The notes beneath the pieces were generated by a model. That model was not told where the DNA came from, did no database searches, and was given only the letters and a program-made list of their open reading frames with translations. A program made the position numbers and the translations under genes. Shown here in pieces: positions 47,551-56,800 of a stretch of DNA of 64,000 nucleotides (position 1 is its first letter; each line of letters starts with the position of its first letter). Source of the DNA: Xanthobacter autotrophicus Py2. Its GTDB lineage: Bacteria; Pseudomonadota; Alphaproteobacteria; Rhizobiales; Xanthobacteraceae. The stretch is taken from assembly GCA_000017645.1 (NCBI GenBank), contig CP000781.1, positions 4,079,501-4,143,500 of the forward strand, written 5' to 3'.

Positions 47551-48954
47551 GTGCCGACTTACACGCTCACTGTCGGTACCGGAGACGGGTACATGATAGG
47601 GTACTACGGCCTCGTTCCAGCCGCCCCGGGCTTTTGGAGCGCGATGGGGAGCGTGTCGCCAAGTGGATCAGCCGTCGACACGTTTTTCTGGGCGCCGGAC
47701 GGGTCGGGGGTCTCCATCGTTGCGACCACACCAGGTGGTGACCTCTCCGTCGTTTGGAACGGCCAGACATATAGCCTGACGGACAATCTCGACGGCACGG
47801 CGGCGTACAACGATGTGGGGTTGGGCGGCCCCTATCCGACATCCGGAACGACGGCCTTCGATAGTGATGCGGCGAGCGGGGGCGGTGGCATCACGCTGGT
47901 TGCGAGCCGCGGTTCATTCGAGCTTACCGGATCGCCGGTCACGTTCGTCCGCAACCGCACCATCTTCGCCGAGACCGGTGTTTTCACCCTTACGGGCAAT
48001 GATATCGGCTTCGGCGGAGGCTACCGGGCAACGATCACGGTCGGCAATTTTTCCGGCATCACCTACGGCTACCAGAGCGGTACCTTTGGCTCCATCGCGT
48101 GGTCGGGATCACCGCCGCCGAACCCGCCGACGGCAATAAGCTGGACCTCTTCCGGCTTTTCCGTGCAGATGGCGGCGCCGGTCCCGGGTGATGTTGCCCT
48201 CAACGGACAGACGTACACCCTTGCCGGGAGCGACGGGTCTTACTCGTACAGCGCGGCCGGCAAGGGCGGCCCGTACCCGACTTCCGGGACCATCGACATC
48301 CTGTTCACACCCGGCGGCAGCGGGTACGTCCTGTCTGCCGGCGCGGGATCATTTGCCCTCACGGGCGGCGATGCCGGGTTCGTTTTCCCGGGGCCCGAGC
48401 CTGTCACCCCAGCCATCGCGGTGACGATGCGGCCCGGCGGCGGCCCGGTGGCGCCGGTCTCCTACGAGGTCGGCCATCGCCTTGCCGGCGCGGCCGATTG
48501 GAGTGTGAGGAGCCTTGCGGCCGTCACCGGCACGCTGTTTCTGCCTGGCTACACGGCGGGGCAATCGGTGGAGCTGCGGGCGCGGGCGGCCTCGGTGTCC
48601 GGCGCCTGGAGCGACTGGAGCGCGGTCACCACCCATGTGGTCGGCACCTCTGATCCGATGATCCGCGATGTGGCGACCTTCGCGGCCACCTGGACCGGCA
48701 CCGCATGGCACTACGCCTGGGCGCTGGAGGTGGGGCCTGTCTCGGTGGAGCCGGCCGGCATCAAGATCCGTCACGGCCTCGGCGCCGGGCTGGGGTGGGA
48801 CGATATGGACGATCTCCATACCGGCCTGCTGACTGTCTCCCCGTGGGACCTGAGCGCGCCGCCGGCGACGCCCGGCGCCCACACCTTCGGCGCCTGCGCC
48901 GTGACCGCGGCGGGTACCTACGGGACGCCGGTGCTGGTGACCGTGAGCGTCTGA
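47551..48954 (+). CDS. Tail fibre-like protein with repeated beta domains (467 aa)
   Basis: GTG start. Gly/Ser/Thr-rich with two copies of a module reading GQTYSLTDNLDG...GGPYPTSG and GQTYTLAGSDGS...GGPYPTSG, plus two GSFxLTG strands. The C-terminal 170 residues look like fibronectin-type modules (YEVGHRLAGAADWSVRSL). Probably a receptor-binding or decoration protein on the tail. Confidence 0.6.
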   Translation: MPTYTLTVGTGDGYMIGYYGLVPAAPGFWSAMGSVSPSGSAVDTFFWAPDGSGVSIVATTPGGDLSVVWNGQTYSLTDNLDGTAAYNDVGLGGPYPTSGTTAFDSDAASGGGGITLVASRGSFELTGSPVTFVRNRTIFAETGVFTLTGNDIGFGGGYRATITVGNFSGITYGYQSGTFGSIAWSGSPPPNPPTAISWTSSGFSVQMAAPVPGDVALNGQTYTLAGSDGSYSYSAAGKGGPYPTSGTIDILFTPGGSGYVLSAGAGSFALTGGDAGFVFPGPEPVTPAIAVTMRPGGGPVAPVSYEVGHRLAGAADWSVRSLAAVTGTLFLPGYTAGQSVELRARAASVSGAWSDWSAVTTHVVGTSDPMIRDVATFAATWTGTAWHYAWALEVGPVSVEPAGIKIRHGLGAGLGWDDMDDLHTGLLTVSPWDLSAPPATPGAHTFGACAVTAAGTYGTPVLVTVSV

Positions 48955-48980
48955 CCAATCCAGATTGAGGAGGGCCGATC

Positions 48981-49655
48981 ATGGCCGATGGAGTGCGCAC
49001 GCCGAACCTGCCGGCGGCGTCGAACGCTGCTGCGTTCCTGGTCAATGAGGACACGGGTGGCGGGGTGCTGGTGACCAGGGCCTTGCCAGCCAATGCCGTC
49101 AAGACGGCGGCCGGCCTCGGCAACGTGGACAATACCAGCGATACCAGCAAGCCCGTGAGCACGGCCCAGGCAGCAGCCATCGGGGCGGCTGTAGCCGCTG
49201 GCGTCGCCGGGAATGTGGTGCAGGTGGTCAATGCCAGCACCGGCGCTGTCGCTACCACCACGTCGCTCATCCCTTACGACGACACGGCCCCGCAGATCAA
49301 CGAGGGCGCCGAAGTCCTGACGGCGGCCATCACGCCGAAGTCTGCGACCAACATCCTGCGGATCGACGTGTCGCTGCAGTTGAGCCCCTCAGTCCAGTCG
49401 GGCGTCATCGTCGCCTTGTTCAAGGATGCCGCCGCCAATGCGCTGGCGGCCGGTGTCAGCCAGGCGCCCGCCGGCAGCAACACGCAATTGACCATCTCGT
49501 GCTTCGTGGCGGCGGGCTCGACCGCTGCCCAGACGTTCCGGGTCCGCATGGGAATGGTTTCGGCCGGCACGCTCACCCTCAACGGGTCGGGAGGGGCCCG
49601 GCGCTTCGGCGGCGTCTCCGCATCGACGATCTCCATTGTCGAGATCAAGGGGTAG
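48981..49655 (+). CDS. Tail fibre protein (224 aa)
   Basis: Carries the fibre-linker motif AAGLGNVDNTSDTSKPVSTAQ near residue 43, which recurs in phage tail fibres and collars, then a beta-rich C-terminal head (ITPKSATNILRIDVSLQL, TFRVRMGMVSAG). Likely trimeric and involved in host attachment. Confidence 0.75.
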   Translation: MADGVRTPNLPAASNAAAFLVNEDTGGGVLVTRALPANAVKTAAGLGNVDNTSDTSKPVSTAQAAAIGAAVAAGVAGNVVQVVNASTGAVATTTSLIPYDDTAPQINEGAEVLTAAITPKSATNILRIDVSLQLSPSVQSGVIVALFKDAAANALAAGVSQAPAGSNTQLTISCFVAAGSTAAQTFRVRMGMVSAGTLTLNGSGGARRFGGVSASTISIVEIKG

Positions 49656-49705
49656 CCGGGCCTTTCATCTGAACCATCCCTCAAACATCACGTCAGGTGG
49701 AAGCC

Positions 49706-51181
49706 ATGCCCTTCAATCCTCTCACGTTCGTCCGGTTCGCGGCGGGCCAGTATTCCTACCGCACGTCCGACCTCGGCGGCGAGGTGCAGGAACCCAGCTA
49801 TTTCAACCCGGCGCGGGGCATGTCCCTCAGCGTCGGCGACATGATCTTCGCGACGGTGGCGATCGGGGCCGGCGCGGAGACGCGGCGGATGGTCGTGACG
49901 CAGACCGATCCCATGGTGATCACCCGGCTGGCTGGCGATGTCGACACCGCTGTTGCCTCCTGTGCGCTCTTGGCGCCGATGGGCTTCAACCTCAATACGA
50001 TGGTCCTGGCTGGGGACAGCCGATTCGCGGGGTTCTACAACGACCCCAGCACCAAGCTGATGCGCCAGGGCGGCAATTTCCTGCGCTACGGCCTCGCCCT
50101 CTCGGGACAGCGGATGCGGGTGGAGAAATCCTTTGCCGTGTCCGGGCAGAGGTCCGATCAGTACCTGTCGGCCGCAAACATGGCTGCGATCTTGGCATGC
50201 AAGAGCAACTGGTTGCTTATCCCGGGCATTGTCAATGACATCGGCCTGAATGGAAACTCGATCGATTATTGGTCTGTGACTGTCAAGCCCGCCATTGAGC
50301 AGTGGATTGCCACGGGCCGGAGCGTCATCCTGTTTACGGAAACGGGGTCGAATACCTATACGACGGCTGCGCAGAAGGGCGCAGTCTTTAAGTACAACCA
50401 GCAGGTCCGCGACTATTGCAGGGCCAACAAGAATGCGATCCTGTTCGACGTGGCGGCGATCGTCATGCAGCCCGGCGCCGATATGACCATCAACCCGGCA
50501 TACTCCGGGGATGGTCTCCACATCGGTCTGGTCGCCGGCGCCTATGCGGTCGGCAGTAGGTTCGCCGACCTGGTCAAGCAGTTGGTTCCGCCGTGCGACA
50601 CCCTTTCCTATTCCGTTGGGCAGGTGATCGCCAACGGCGGAGTGCAGATCTTTTCGAACCCGTTGTGGGCCAACACCGCCGGCGGCACCGGCAGTGGCAT
50701 CATGACAGGTGTCATCCCGGCCGGGATCACCGGCATTTCCGCGCCCGCCGGCTCGTCCATCGTGGGCTCGGTGGCGGCGGGTGCCTATGGCAACGACCTC
50801 CAGTTCGCGCTCACGGCGGGGGCGGCGGGGGTCTTCAAGGTCAAGTGCGACTTCATCACCGAGCAGGAGATCGTCGGCGAAACCTACTTCGCCAACGGCG
50901 AGTTCGATGTGGCCGCGGGGGCGAGCAACTTCCAGTCCTGTGGCGTCCACTTGGAGTGCAACAGGGCCGGACTGACGACGCAGACCGAGGATGGCTTCGT
51001 CAGCACTGCCAACGGCAACCTGCCGTCTGGCGCCTATTCCTTTGTCTCCGAGACGGAGCGCATTGTCATCCCGTCCGGCGCCCGAGGCTGGCTCTCGGCC
51101 TGGCTGGTCTTCTACTTCTCGGCTGCCGGTAGTGCCACCATCAAGAACCGGCGCTTCGGCGTCTGGAAAATGCAGAGCTAA
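49706..51181 (+). CDS. SGNH/GDSL-hydrolase tail protein
   Basis: 491 aa. Catalytic blocks are in order: GDSRF with Ser105, VNDIG with Asn177, and DGLHIG with Asp269 and His272, the SGNH set. Two beta domains follow. Such tail enzymes deacetylate or de-esterify capsule or LPS sugars so that the phage can reach the membrane. The ATG at 49706 is preferred (AGGTGG site). Confidence 0.8.
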   Translation: MPFNPLTFVRFAAGQYSYRTSDLGGEVQEPSYFNPARGMSLSVGDMIFATVAIGAGAETRRMVVTQTDPMVITRLAGDVDTAVASCALLAPMGFNLNTMVLAGDSRFAGFYNDPSTKLMRQGGNFLRYGLALSGQRMRVEKSFAVSGQRSDQYLSAANMAAILACKSNWLLIPGIVNDIGLNGNSIDYWSVTVKPAIEQWIATGRSVILFTETGSNTYTTAAQKGAVFKYNQQVRDYCRANKNAILFDVAAIVMQPGADMTINPAYSGDGLHIGLVAGAYAVGSRFADLVKQLVPPCDTLSYSVGQVIANGGVQIFSNPLWANTAGGTGSGIMTGVIPAGITGISAPAGSSIVGSVAAGAYGNDLQFALTAGAAGVFKVKCDFITEQEIVGETYFANGEFDVAAGASNFQSCGVHLECNRAGLTTQTEDGFVSTANGNLPSGAYSFVSETERIVIPSGARGWLSAWLVFYFSAAGSATIKNRRFGVWKMQS

Positions 51182-51268
51182 CCGCCCTCCGCCCATCCCC
51201 CATCACACTCTGCGCCGGCCCGCCTCTCGCCAGGGAGCGCGGCCGTGCGCGCATGCAAGGACCCATCC

Positions 51269-52450
51269 ATGGCAAAACCCACGTATCCCATCGAGAAGGT
51301 GGCGCCCACCTATCGCCCGCTGTGGGACCGCGCCAAGATCAATGCGGCCGGCTCCCGTGTCACCGCCGCCGCGAATCTGGTGCTCGCCGGCAAGTCCCGT
51401 TACCTCGCTGTGGAGGCCGCTACCGGCGCGCCCTGGTGGTGGGTGGGTGTCATCCACTACCGCGAGAGCGCCTGTGATTTCGCCGGCGTCTTGCATAACG
51501 GCGAAGAGATCATCGGGACCGGACGGAAGACGACGCTGGTGCCCGAGGGCCGAGGCCCCTTCAAGACCTGGCAGGCCGGGGCGATCGACGCCCTCCTCAT
51601 CAAGGGGATCAAGCCCGGCTCTCACGTCTGGACGCTCGGCACCGCCCTCTACAAGGGGGAGGAGTTCAACGGCTTCGGTTACCGGGCGCGCCGGACGCCC
51701 AGCGCCTACCTGTGGAGCGGCACCACCATCTACATGGGCGGCAAGTACATCCGGGATCACGTCTGGTCTCCGACCGCCATGGACAAGCAGCTGGGGATCG
51801 TCCCCATCATCATGAAGCTGATGGAATTGGACGACAGCGTGCGCTTCGCGGATGAGGCGGAGGTCATCCCGGCTGGTCCGGCAGCGGCGTCGGCTACCGA
51901 TGCTCCGGCGCCGGCGGAGATCAACCCTGATGACGGTCTATCCAAGGGCGAGATCGAGGCGCTCCAGCAGCGCCTGCGCGACCTCGGCTATTCCGAGGTG
52001 GGGCGGGTGGATGGCAAGTGGGGTCCGCGCACCATCGCGGCGGTGAGCGCCTTTCAGGCGACCTCGGGCCTGCCGGTCACCGGAGAGTTGGACAAGGCCA
52101 CGGCCGCGGCGCTCACCACCTCCGGCCCGCGCCCCGTCTCGGCCGAGCGCAAGAGCACCACGGCGACGGACCTGCGCAAGGCGGGAGACCCGGTCGCCAA
52201 GGCCAGCTTCCTCAACAAGGTCTGTTCGGCGGTCGCGGGCTTCTTCGCGCTGATCTTCGGTGCGGCGCAGGAGAGCGGCACGGCGGTGGGCTACCTGTCG
52301 CCGGTGCGTGAGTTTGTCACCGACGTGCCGCCCATGGTCTGGTTCGGTGCCGTGGCGACTGTGGCGGCCGTCATCTGGTGGCAGGCCAACCGAGCCGAGC
52401 GCGCCGCCGTCGCCGATGTGCGCAGCGGGCGGGATGCGGGGCCGGCATGA
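51269..52450 (+). CDS. Endolysin with peptidoglycan-binding domain and TM tail
   Basis: 393 aa. Residues 20-200 form a lysozyme-like catalytic domain with VIHYRESACDFAGVLHNGE (Glu66 the likely acid) and FKTWQAGAIDALLIKG. Residues 225-285 are a peptidoglycan-binding type 1 domain (LQQRLRDLGYSEVGRVDGKW). Residues 320-375 hold two hydrophobic segments (SAVAGFFALIFGAA, PPMVWFGAVATVAAVIWW). A C-terminal membrane anchor on an endolysin is notable; it may be released through the holin or act from the membrane. Confidence 0.8.
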   Translation: MAKPTYPIEKVAPTYRPLWDRAKINAAGSRVTAAANLVLAGKSRYLAVEAATGAPWWWVGVIHYRESACDFAGVLHNGEEIIGTGRKTTLVPEGRGPFKTWQAGAIDALLIKGIKPGSHVWTLGTALYKGEEFNGFGYRARRTPSAYLWSGTTIYMGGKYIRDHVWSPTAMDKQLGIVPIIMKLMELDDSVRFADEAEVIPAGPAAASATDAPAPAEINPDDGLSKGEIEALQQRLRDLGYSEVGRVDGKWGPRTIAAVSAFQATSGLPVTGELDKATAAALTTSGPRPVSAERKSTTATDLRKAGDPVAKASFLNKVCSAVAGFFALIFGAAQESGTAVGYLSPVREFVTDVPPMVWFGAVATVAAVIWWQANRAERAAVADVRSGRDAGPA

Positions 52451-52824
52451 GCGCGCTGATCGCTGCCGCGCTTGCCTCGGTCTGGATCATCCCGGCCGTC
52501 TCGGGCCTCGCCGCCGGCATCGTCGCCGGCTGCTTCGGTGGGGATTGGGGGCTCGCCCTCATCGCCGCCCTGACGGTGGGCGCCGCCGTCCTCGCCTATC
52601 GCCTCCTCGGTCTCAAGGCCGCGCTCGCCGCGCTCGCCGCCGGGGCGGCCCTCTTCGCCTACCGATTTGGCGAGCGCAAAGGCGCTGCCAGCCAATCCGC
52701 CAAGGAGAAAGCCGATGCCGACCGCCGTGCGACCGCGCGCGAGCGCACCATTGACGAGGTCCGCAACCTTCCTGATGCTGAGCTGCGTCGCCGTGCTCGC
52801 CGCTGGGTGCGCGACGACCGGTAG
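52447..52824 (+). CDS. Inner-membrane spanin-like / holin-like protein
   Basis: 125 aa from ATG 52447 (overlaps the endolysin stop). Several hydrophobic segments at residues 3-80, then a charged helix KEKADADRRATARERTIDEV and a basic end. The position right after the endolysin and the nested lipoprotein gene in another frame fit an i-spanin (Rz-like). The extra membrane segments also allow a holin role. Confidence 0.6.
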   Translation: MSALIAAALASVWIIPAVSGLAAGIVAGCFGGDWGLALIAALTVGAAVLAYRLLGLKAALAALAAGAALFAYRFGERKGAASQSAKEKADADRRATARERTIDEVRNLPDAELRRRARRWVRDDR

Positions 52825-53029
52825 CGGAACGGCGCCCAGGGTGGAGTGCCGGGGGCGCGAGCCGATCCCCATCACTGAAGAGCAGGCGGCGACGGAGCCT
52901 CCGGAAATCCTCGCCCCCAAGGTCTCGCACAATGAGATCCTTGCACGGGAATGCGGCACGAAGCCGCCGAACCCGAGTGGGCAGGCGAAGGCCAAGGCGG
53001 CGGTAAAGACGAAGGGAGGCGGCCGATGA
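52715..53029 (+). CDS. Rz1-like outer-membrane spanin lipoprotein
   Basis: Starts inside the preceding gene in another frame and runs beyond it (Rz/Rz1 arrangement). From the ATG at 52715: basic start, hydrophobic core (TFLMLSCVAVLAAGC) and lipobox LAAGC with lipidated Cys32. The mature part is short and Pro/Lys-rich. It pairs with the inner-membrane partner to fuse membranes at lysis. Confidence 0.75.
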   Translation: MPTAVRPRASAPLTRSATFLMLSCVAVLAAGCATTGSGTAPRVECRGREPIPITEEQAATEPPEILAPKVSHNEILARECGTKPPNPSGQAKAKAAVKTKGGGR

Positions 53030-53463
53030 CGGGCGCCTTCAACATCCTGCGCCACAACGCTGACCGCTCGATCGAGTGGTTCAGCTCCATCGTCATGCTC
53101 AACTGGGCCTTCATCCTCAGCCTGCCGGGCGAGACGATGGCGGTGGAAGGCACCTTCTCCGAGTTCAACCACTATGGCATCGCTGAGGAACGGCTCGCCG
53201 TGGTCCTCGCTCTGGTGGGGGCCGTCCGGATCGTGGTCCTCTGGATCAACGGCCGGTGGCCGCGCGGCCCGCTCTTGCGAATCGGCGGTTGCGTGGTCGG
53301 CGCCATGATCTGGGGGCAGGTCGCGTGGCTCATGGCGCTGGGTACCATCGTTGACCGGGGGATCGTGGCAACGGGCACTGGCGTCTATGCCATGCTGGCC
53401 ATCGCCGAAATCCTGTCCATCTACAAGGCCGCATTCGACGCGCGTTACGAACGGGGGCGGTAG
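53026..53463 (+). CDS. Four-TM membrane protein, holin candidate (145 aa)
   Basis: ATGA overlap with the spanin gene. About four membrane segments: MLNWAFILSLPG, LAVVLALVGAVRIVVLWI, IGGCVVGAMIWGQVAWLMAL and TGVYAMLAIAEILSIY. Membership of the lysis cassette makes a holin or anti-holin role likely, but the family is not recognised. Confidence 0.6.
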   Translation: MTGAFNILRHNADRSIEWFSSIVMLNWAFILSLPGETMAVEGTFSEFNHYGIAEERLAVVLALVGAVRIVVLWINGRWPRGPLLRIGGCVVGAMIWGQVAWLMALGTIVDRGIVATGTGVYAMLAIAEILSIYKAAFDARYERGR

Positions 53464-53466
53464 CAC

Positions 53467-53727
53467 ATGCTGGGGATCACGGTGGCCGACAGCGTTCTTG
53501 TCGGCACGCTCATCCTGGCGGTCCTCGCGGCCTGGCAGGGAAAGAAGGACGGGGCAACAGCCGCCAAGGCAGCCCCCAGCAGCGACGGGACTAAGGAACT
53601 GGCCGAGGCGGTGAAGGATCTGGCCGAGGCCATCCGCGACGGCATCCAGGCTCAGCATGGGGCAGTGCAGCGGGAGACAGCGGAGCTGCTCAAGCAGGTG
53701 TCCTCTAGGCTGGAGCGGCCGAGGTGA
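53467..53727 (+). CDS. Single-TM lysis-cassette protein (86 aa)
   Basis: One N-terminal membrane segment (VADSVLVGTLILAVLAAW), then a hydrophilic helix KELAEAVKDLAEAIRDGI. It has the shape of small holins or Rz-like proteins. Last gene of the plus-strand late operon. The next 157 bases hold no gene I can support. Confidence 0.55.
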   Translation: MLGITVADSVLVGTLILAVLAAWQGKKDGATAAKAAPSSDGTKELAEAVKDLAEAIRDGIQAQHGAVQRETAELLKQVSSRLERPR

Positions 53728-53884
53728 GGCGCCGCGCAGCCTTAGATAAAGACACAGATGCCTCCAATTAACGTGACGAGAGGTCTTCGCCAAAGGGCTT
53801 AAAATGTAATTTGGTCCGAAAGCTGGAGTGGAGATAACGGTATGACTATATCCAAAATACTGGCAGTTAAACGTTCACTGCAAT

Positions 53885-54688
53885 TCATTGTTGCAGCCCT
53901 TCCTCGTACAAAAGCGCCTCTAGCTCTCTCCGAATAACCAGGCCCCTCGAATCTGGTGTCGTCCAAAGCCTTTTCATTTTTCTAAGCTGCTCTGGCACTT
54001 CGCTAAATTTTTGTTCGAGCATCAAATCGTAAATTGCTACCATTTCGGCACGCCTTGGAGATTTTCGCTCCATGGAGCTACCTCTATTATAAATCAAAGA
54101 CGCAAGTGCCCCAAGGCTATCGTCGCTGAGCATTTTCGTATTTGGAAAAGCTCGCTCCGTCTCAGCAACGAGATAGGGTATATACCGGCTAAATTGAGTA
54201 AGGGCTGACTGCCAAGGAATCTCAACACCTTGTACTTCGGAAAGTCGCTTCTCTGCGTTCTGACCGCCAGCTCCTAGAGCAGTAGAAAGTATAATCAAAT
54301 TTTCCTGTGAAATGATGTCCTTCCAATCTCTATAAAGGATATCCTGATTCGAAAATCGCAGGTCATATCCGATACCTATCGTTACACCAGACTCACCGCG
54401 CGGCCAAATTGGTTTCGTATACTTTGCGTCGTAACGCTTCTGCCCGCCTACTTCCAATTGGATAATCAAATCGATGGCGCGGCGCGAGATCGCTCGCGTT
54501 GAAGGCGTTCCACGGCCGACACCGCGAAAAGCACCTTGCTCGCGAAATCTCCACGCATTCTCTAGAACGCCAGGGGTTTGTTCATATTCAACAATAAGAT
54601 CAGAAAATTGATTAGCGTTTGCAGGTCTATTCATACAAAAGCCAAATATTAAAAATGTCAGAGCTCCGATCGCCGACCTTCTATCCAT
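53885..54688 (-). CDS. GH24-type lysozyme-like protein, Tat-like leader
   Basis: 267 aa from ATG 54688. An RR-containing leader (MDRRSAIGALTFLIFGF) precedes a lysozyme domain: IDLIIQLEVGG with Glu79, YTKPIWPRGESGVTIGIGYD, a hydrophobic IPWQSALTQF and GALASLIYNRGS, then RRAEMVAIYDL. It resembles pesticin / GH24-like muramidases. Much AT-richer than the phage and on the other strand. Operon partner of the caspase-like gene (45 bases apart). It could act in the periplasm. Confidence 0.75.
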   Translation of the reverse strand: MDRRSAIGALTFLIFGFCMNRPANANQFSDLIVEYEQTPGVLENAWRFREQGAFRGVGRGTPSTRAISRRAIDLIIQLEVGGQKRYDAKYTKPIWPRGESGVTIGIGYDLRFSNQDILYRDWKDIISQENLIILSTALGAGGQNAEKRLSEVQGVEIPWQSALTQFSRYIPYLVAETERAFPNTKMLSDDSLGALASLIYNRGSSMERKSPRRAEMVAIYDLMLEQKFSEVPEQLRKMKRLWTTPDSRGLVIRRELEALLYEEGLQQ

Positions 54689-54732
54689 CGTCCTTGCTCC
54701 TAGATTTCCGATTATTTCGAATTTTAAAGCAC

Positions 54733-56673
54733 CTATTGCCTCACAAAAGATGCGTACTTTTTTGACAATCGAGGAACGAAAGCCTTTATGTTCATCCATT
54801 CGGATTCAAATAACCGCATGCCGCCGTTGCCGATTAATGAGAATTTTAGGACGTGATCCGAGGTTTGATCTGGGATCAATGGCATCAGAAATCTATAAGT
54901 TTTAACGTCCGAATCTAAGAGATATTCAATATTCTTCCTAACTTGATAGTCCGCGCCGTCAGTTTTTAGTTTGATCGAGTTCACGGCATTGTACATTAAA
55001 AAGCCGCCTCCAAGCCCTGCTGGCGCATAAATCGGTAGCTTTCCAACGACATCAATCGTTGAAACTCCCTGTGTTTCGTCGCTAGGCCGCAAGACCATCT
55101 TTCCGATGATGTAGACAGCTAAAGCCGAGTCTTGCTTCTCGACGTCGAAAATATGCGGATTCCTCGACAGCCAGGCGCTGTATCCTTGAGGCGCCTTCCC
55201 GCGTTGCGGCCGCTCATCTGATGGGGAATTGTAAAATGCATACTTATAAAAGCTAAATTGCTTCAATTCCTTAGAAATATCCACCTCGAAATTGATAGAC
55301 CTGTACTCGCTAAAGCCGTCGATATTTTTAGTATATCTAAACTGCCCGTCCTTTTTATCGATAATTAGCTTTTCGATATCGTTATCGTCCTCAACAACAA
55401 ATACATCGAAATCTAAACGTGCAGACTTAACTGACGTCCATCCCTGATTGTATACGACAAGCTCACAGAATTTGTCTGATGGAGCAGCGAGTCCAATATA
55501 CAGTTGTCGATCAGGCTTGCTTCTCTTGACGTCCACAACTAGCTCAGAAATACTTATAGTCGTTTCACGGTTTCGGCGCGCAACTACATCGATCAAAGGA
55601 AATGAGATCCCCCAGCCGGTAGTCCCTTCTTCGAGATCAAAATAGCCGCAGTCCTGGGCTTCAACCCGCGGAGTTCGCCCCTCCGCAAGGGAGTCAAAGT
55701 ACGGGTCGTCGGGGCGGATTATTCGCAGTCCATCTGCGTCTAGGCCAGAAAATTTATATGAAAAATCATACTCCACTAGATCTTTAACAGTAACATCGTC
55801 ATAGTCTGCAACTTGGAGATCGACAATTGTGTCTGCGGACAGCAGTGGCGATTTCCTGCTAGGATTTAAGGATAGCGTCTGATCAGATACGCTGCCGCTA
55901 AAATAAGGAGATTGAGTATTTGCTGTCTGACTCTGGACGTCCTTTATGACGTACTGCATTGACTGAACTACTGGGATGTCTTTTGAAGATAACGCCGACG
56001 CAAAAGATCTCGCAAATGGACTCGCTTCAGACCCGTTTCCATCTGACGCAACTTGACCGGGAGCGGCTGAGTATTGTATCAAAATATTTTTTGCTGGGAT
56101 ATATGGCGCTAACCCTACACTGAAATGCCTATTAACATTTCCGTCAGATTTCATCTGTTCAACAAACGGATTATTGCGGCAGGCGTCCAAAACAACGACT
56201 CCAAAAGTCCTTGCGAATCCTACAGCCTGCATGATCATGGATAGCTCAATTGTAGTTGCGCTCGCAGAAAATCCGTCCTCCATATCTGCATCGACGGGCA
56301 GTACAAAATTTCGACCCTCAACCTCCACCGCGTGTCCGGCGTAATATATCATTGCTATATCTGCGAGGCGTGCATCTTTGCGAAACTCGCAAATTTCGCG
56401 GGTCATTTTGTCCCGATCTGCATTTAATAGTAATTCCTTTGTGGAAAAACCAATATTTTTTAGTGTCCTTTCGATTAATTTCGCGTCAAACGCGACCCCG
56501 GACAATGGGCGTTCTTTAACGTATTGATCATTTGCGATTACTAGCGCGGCTCTAGACCGAATATTGCGTTCATCGATATTTTGAGCTAGGGCGGCCCAGT
56601 TTAATGCCGGCAGAAACAATGGTGTTCCTGTGAGAAATTGAACGACTCTCCGCCTTGTTATCCGAGTTTCCAT
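54733..56673 (-). CDS. Tat-exported caspase-family (C14) protein
   Basis: 646 aa from the ATG at 56673 (AAGGGGA site). Twin-arginine leader TRRRVVQFL then a hydrophobic stretch. The caspase p20-like domain spans residues 38-250: ALVIANDQY, catalytic YYAGHAVE (His114), FVLPVDADM and VVVLDACRNNPF (Cys165). The C-terminal 400 residues form an unassigned beta-rich domain (DLQVADYDDVTVKD...). AT-rich, with codon use unlike the phage. Export argues against the usual cytoplasmic abortive-infection caspase role. Confidence 0.8.
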   Translation of the reverse strand: METRITRRRVVQFLTGTPLFLPALNWAALAQNIDERNIRSRAALVIANDQYVKERPLSGVAFDAKLIERTLKNIGFSTKELLLNADRDKMTREICEFRKDARLADIAMIYYAGHAVEVEGRNFVLPVDADMEDGFSASATTIELSMIMQAVGFARTFGVVVLDACRNNPFVEQMKSDGNVNRHFSVGLAPYIPAKNILIQYSAAPGQVASDGNGSEASPFARSFASALSSKDIPVVQSMQYVIKDVQSQTANTQSPYFSGSVSDQTLSLNPSRKSPLLSADTIVDLQVADYDDVTVKDLVEYDFSYKFSGLDADGLRIIRPDDPYFDSLAEGRTPRVEAQDCGYFDLEEGTTGWGISFPLIDVVARRNRETTISISELVVDVKRSKPDRQLYIGLAAPSDKFCELVVYNQGWTSVKSARLDFDVFVVEDDNDIEKLIIDKKDGQFRYTKNIDGFSEYRSINFEVDISKELKQFSFYKYAFYNSPSDERPQRGKAPQGYSAWLSRNPHIFDVEKQDSALAVYIIGKMVLRPSDETQGVSTIDVVGKLPIYAPAGLGGGFLMYNAVNSIKLKTDGADYQVRKNIEYLLDSDVKTYRFLMPLIPDQTSDHVLKFSLIGNGGMRLFESEWMNIKAFVPRLSKKYASFVRQ

Positions 56674-56800
56674 CGAGACGTCCCCTTTCAAAGGTTGAAC
56701 TATCGTCTCACATCAATCAAAAGATGACTAGGCGGCGGGCCCACAAATTTGTGTGGTCGGACTTGTCGTGATTCAAGTTCCCGAACCGGGAGCCTGAGAG
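56674..56800. other. Gene-free leader of the caspase/lysozyme pair
   Basis: 127 bases between the caspase start and IS-derived sequence. It probably holds the promoter for the leftward pair. No clear motif picked out by eye. Confidence 0.4.
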
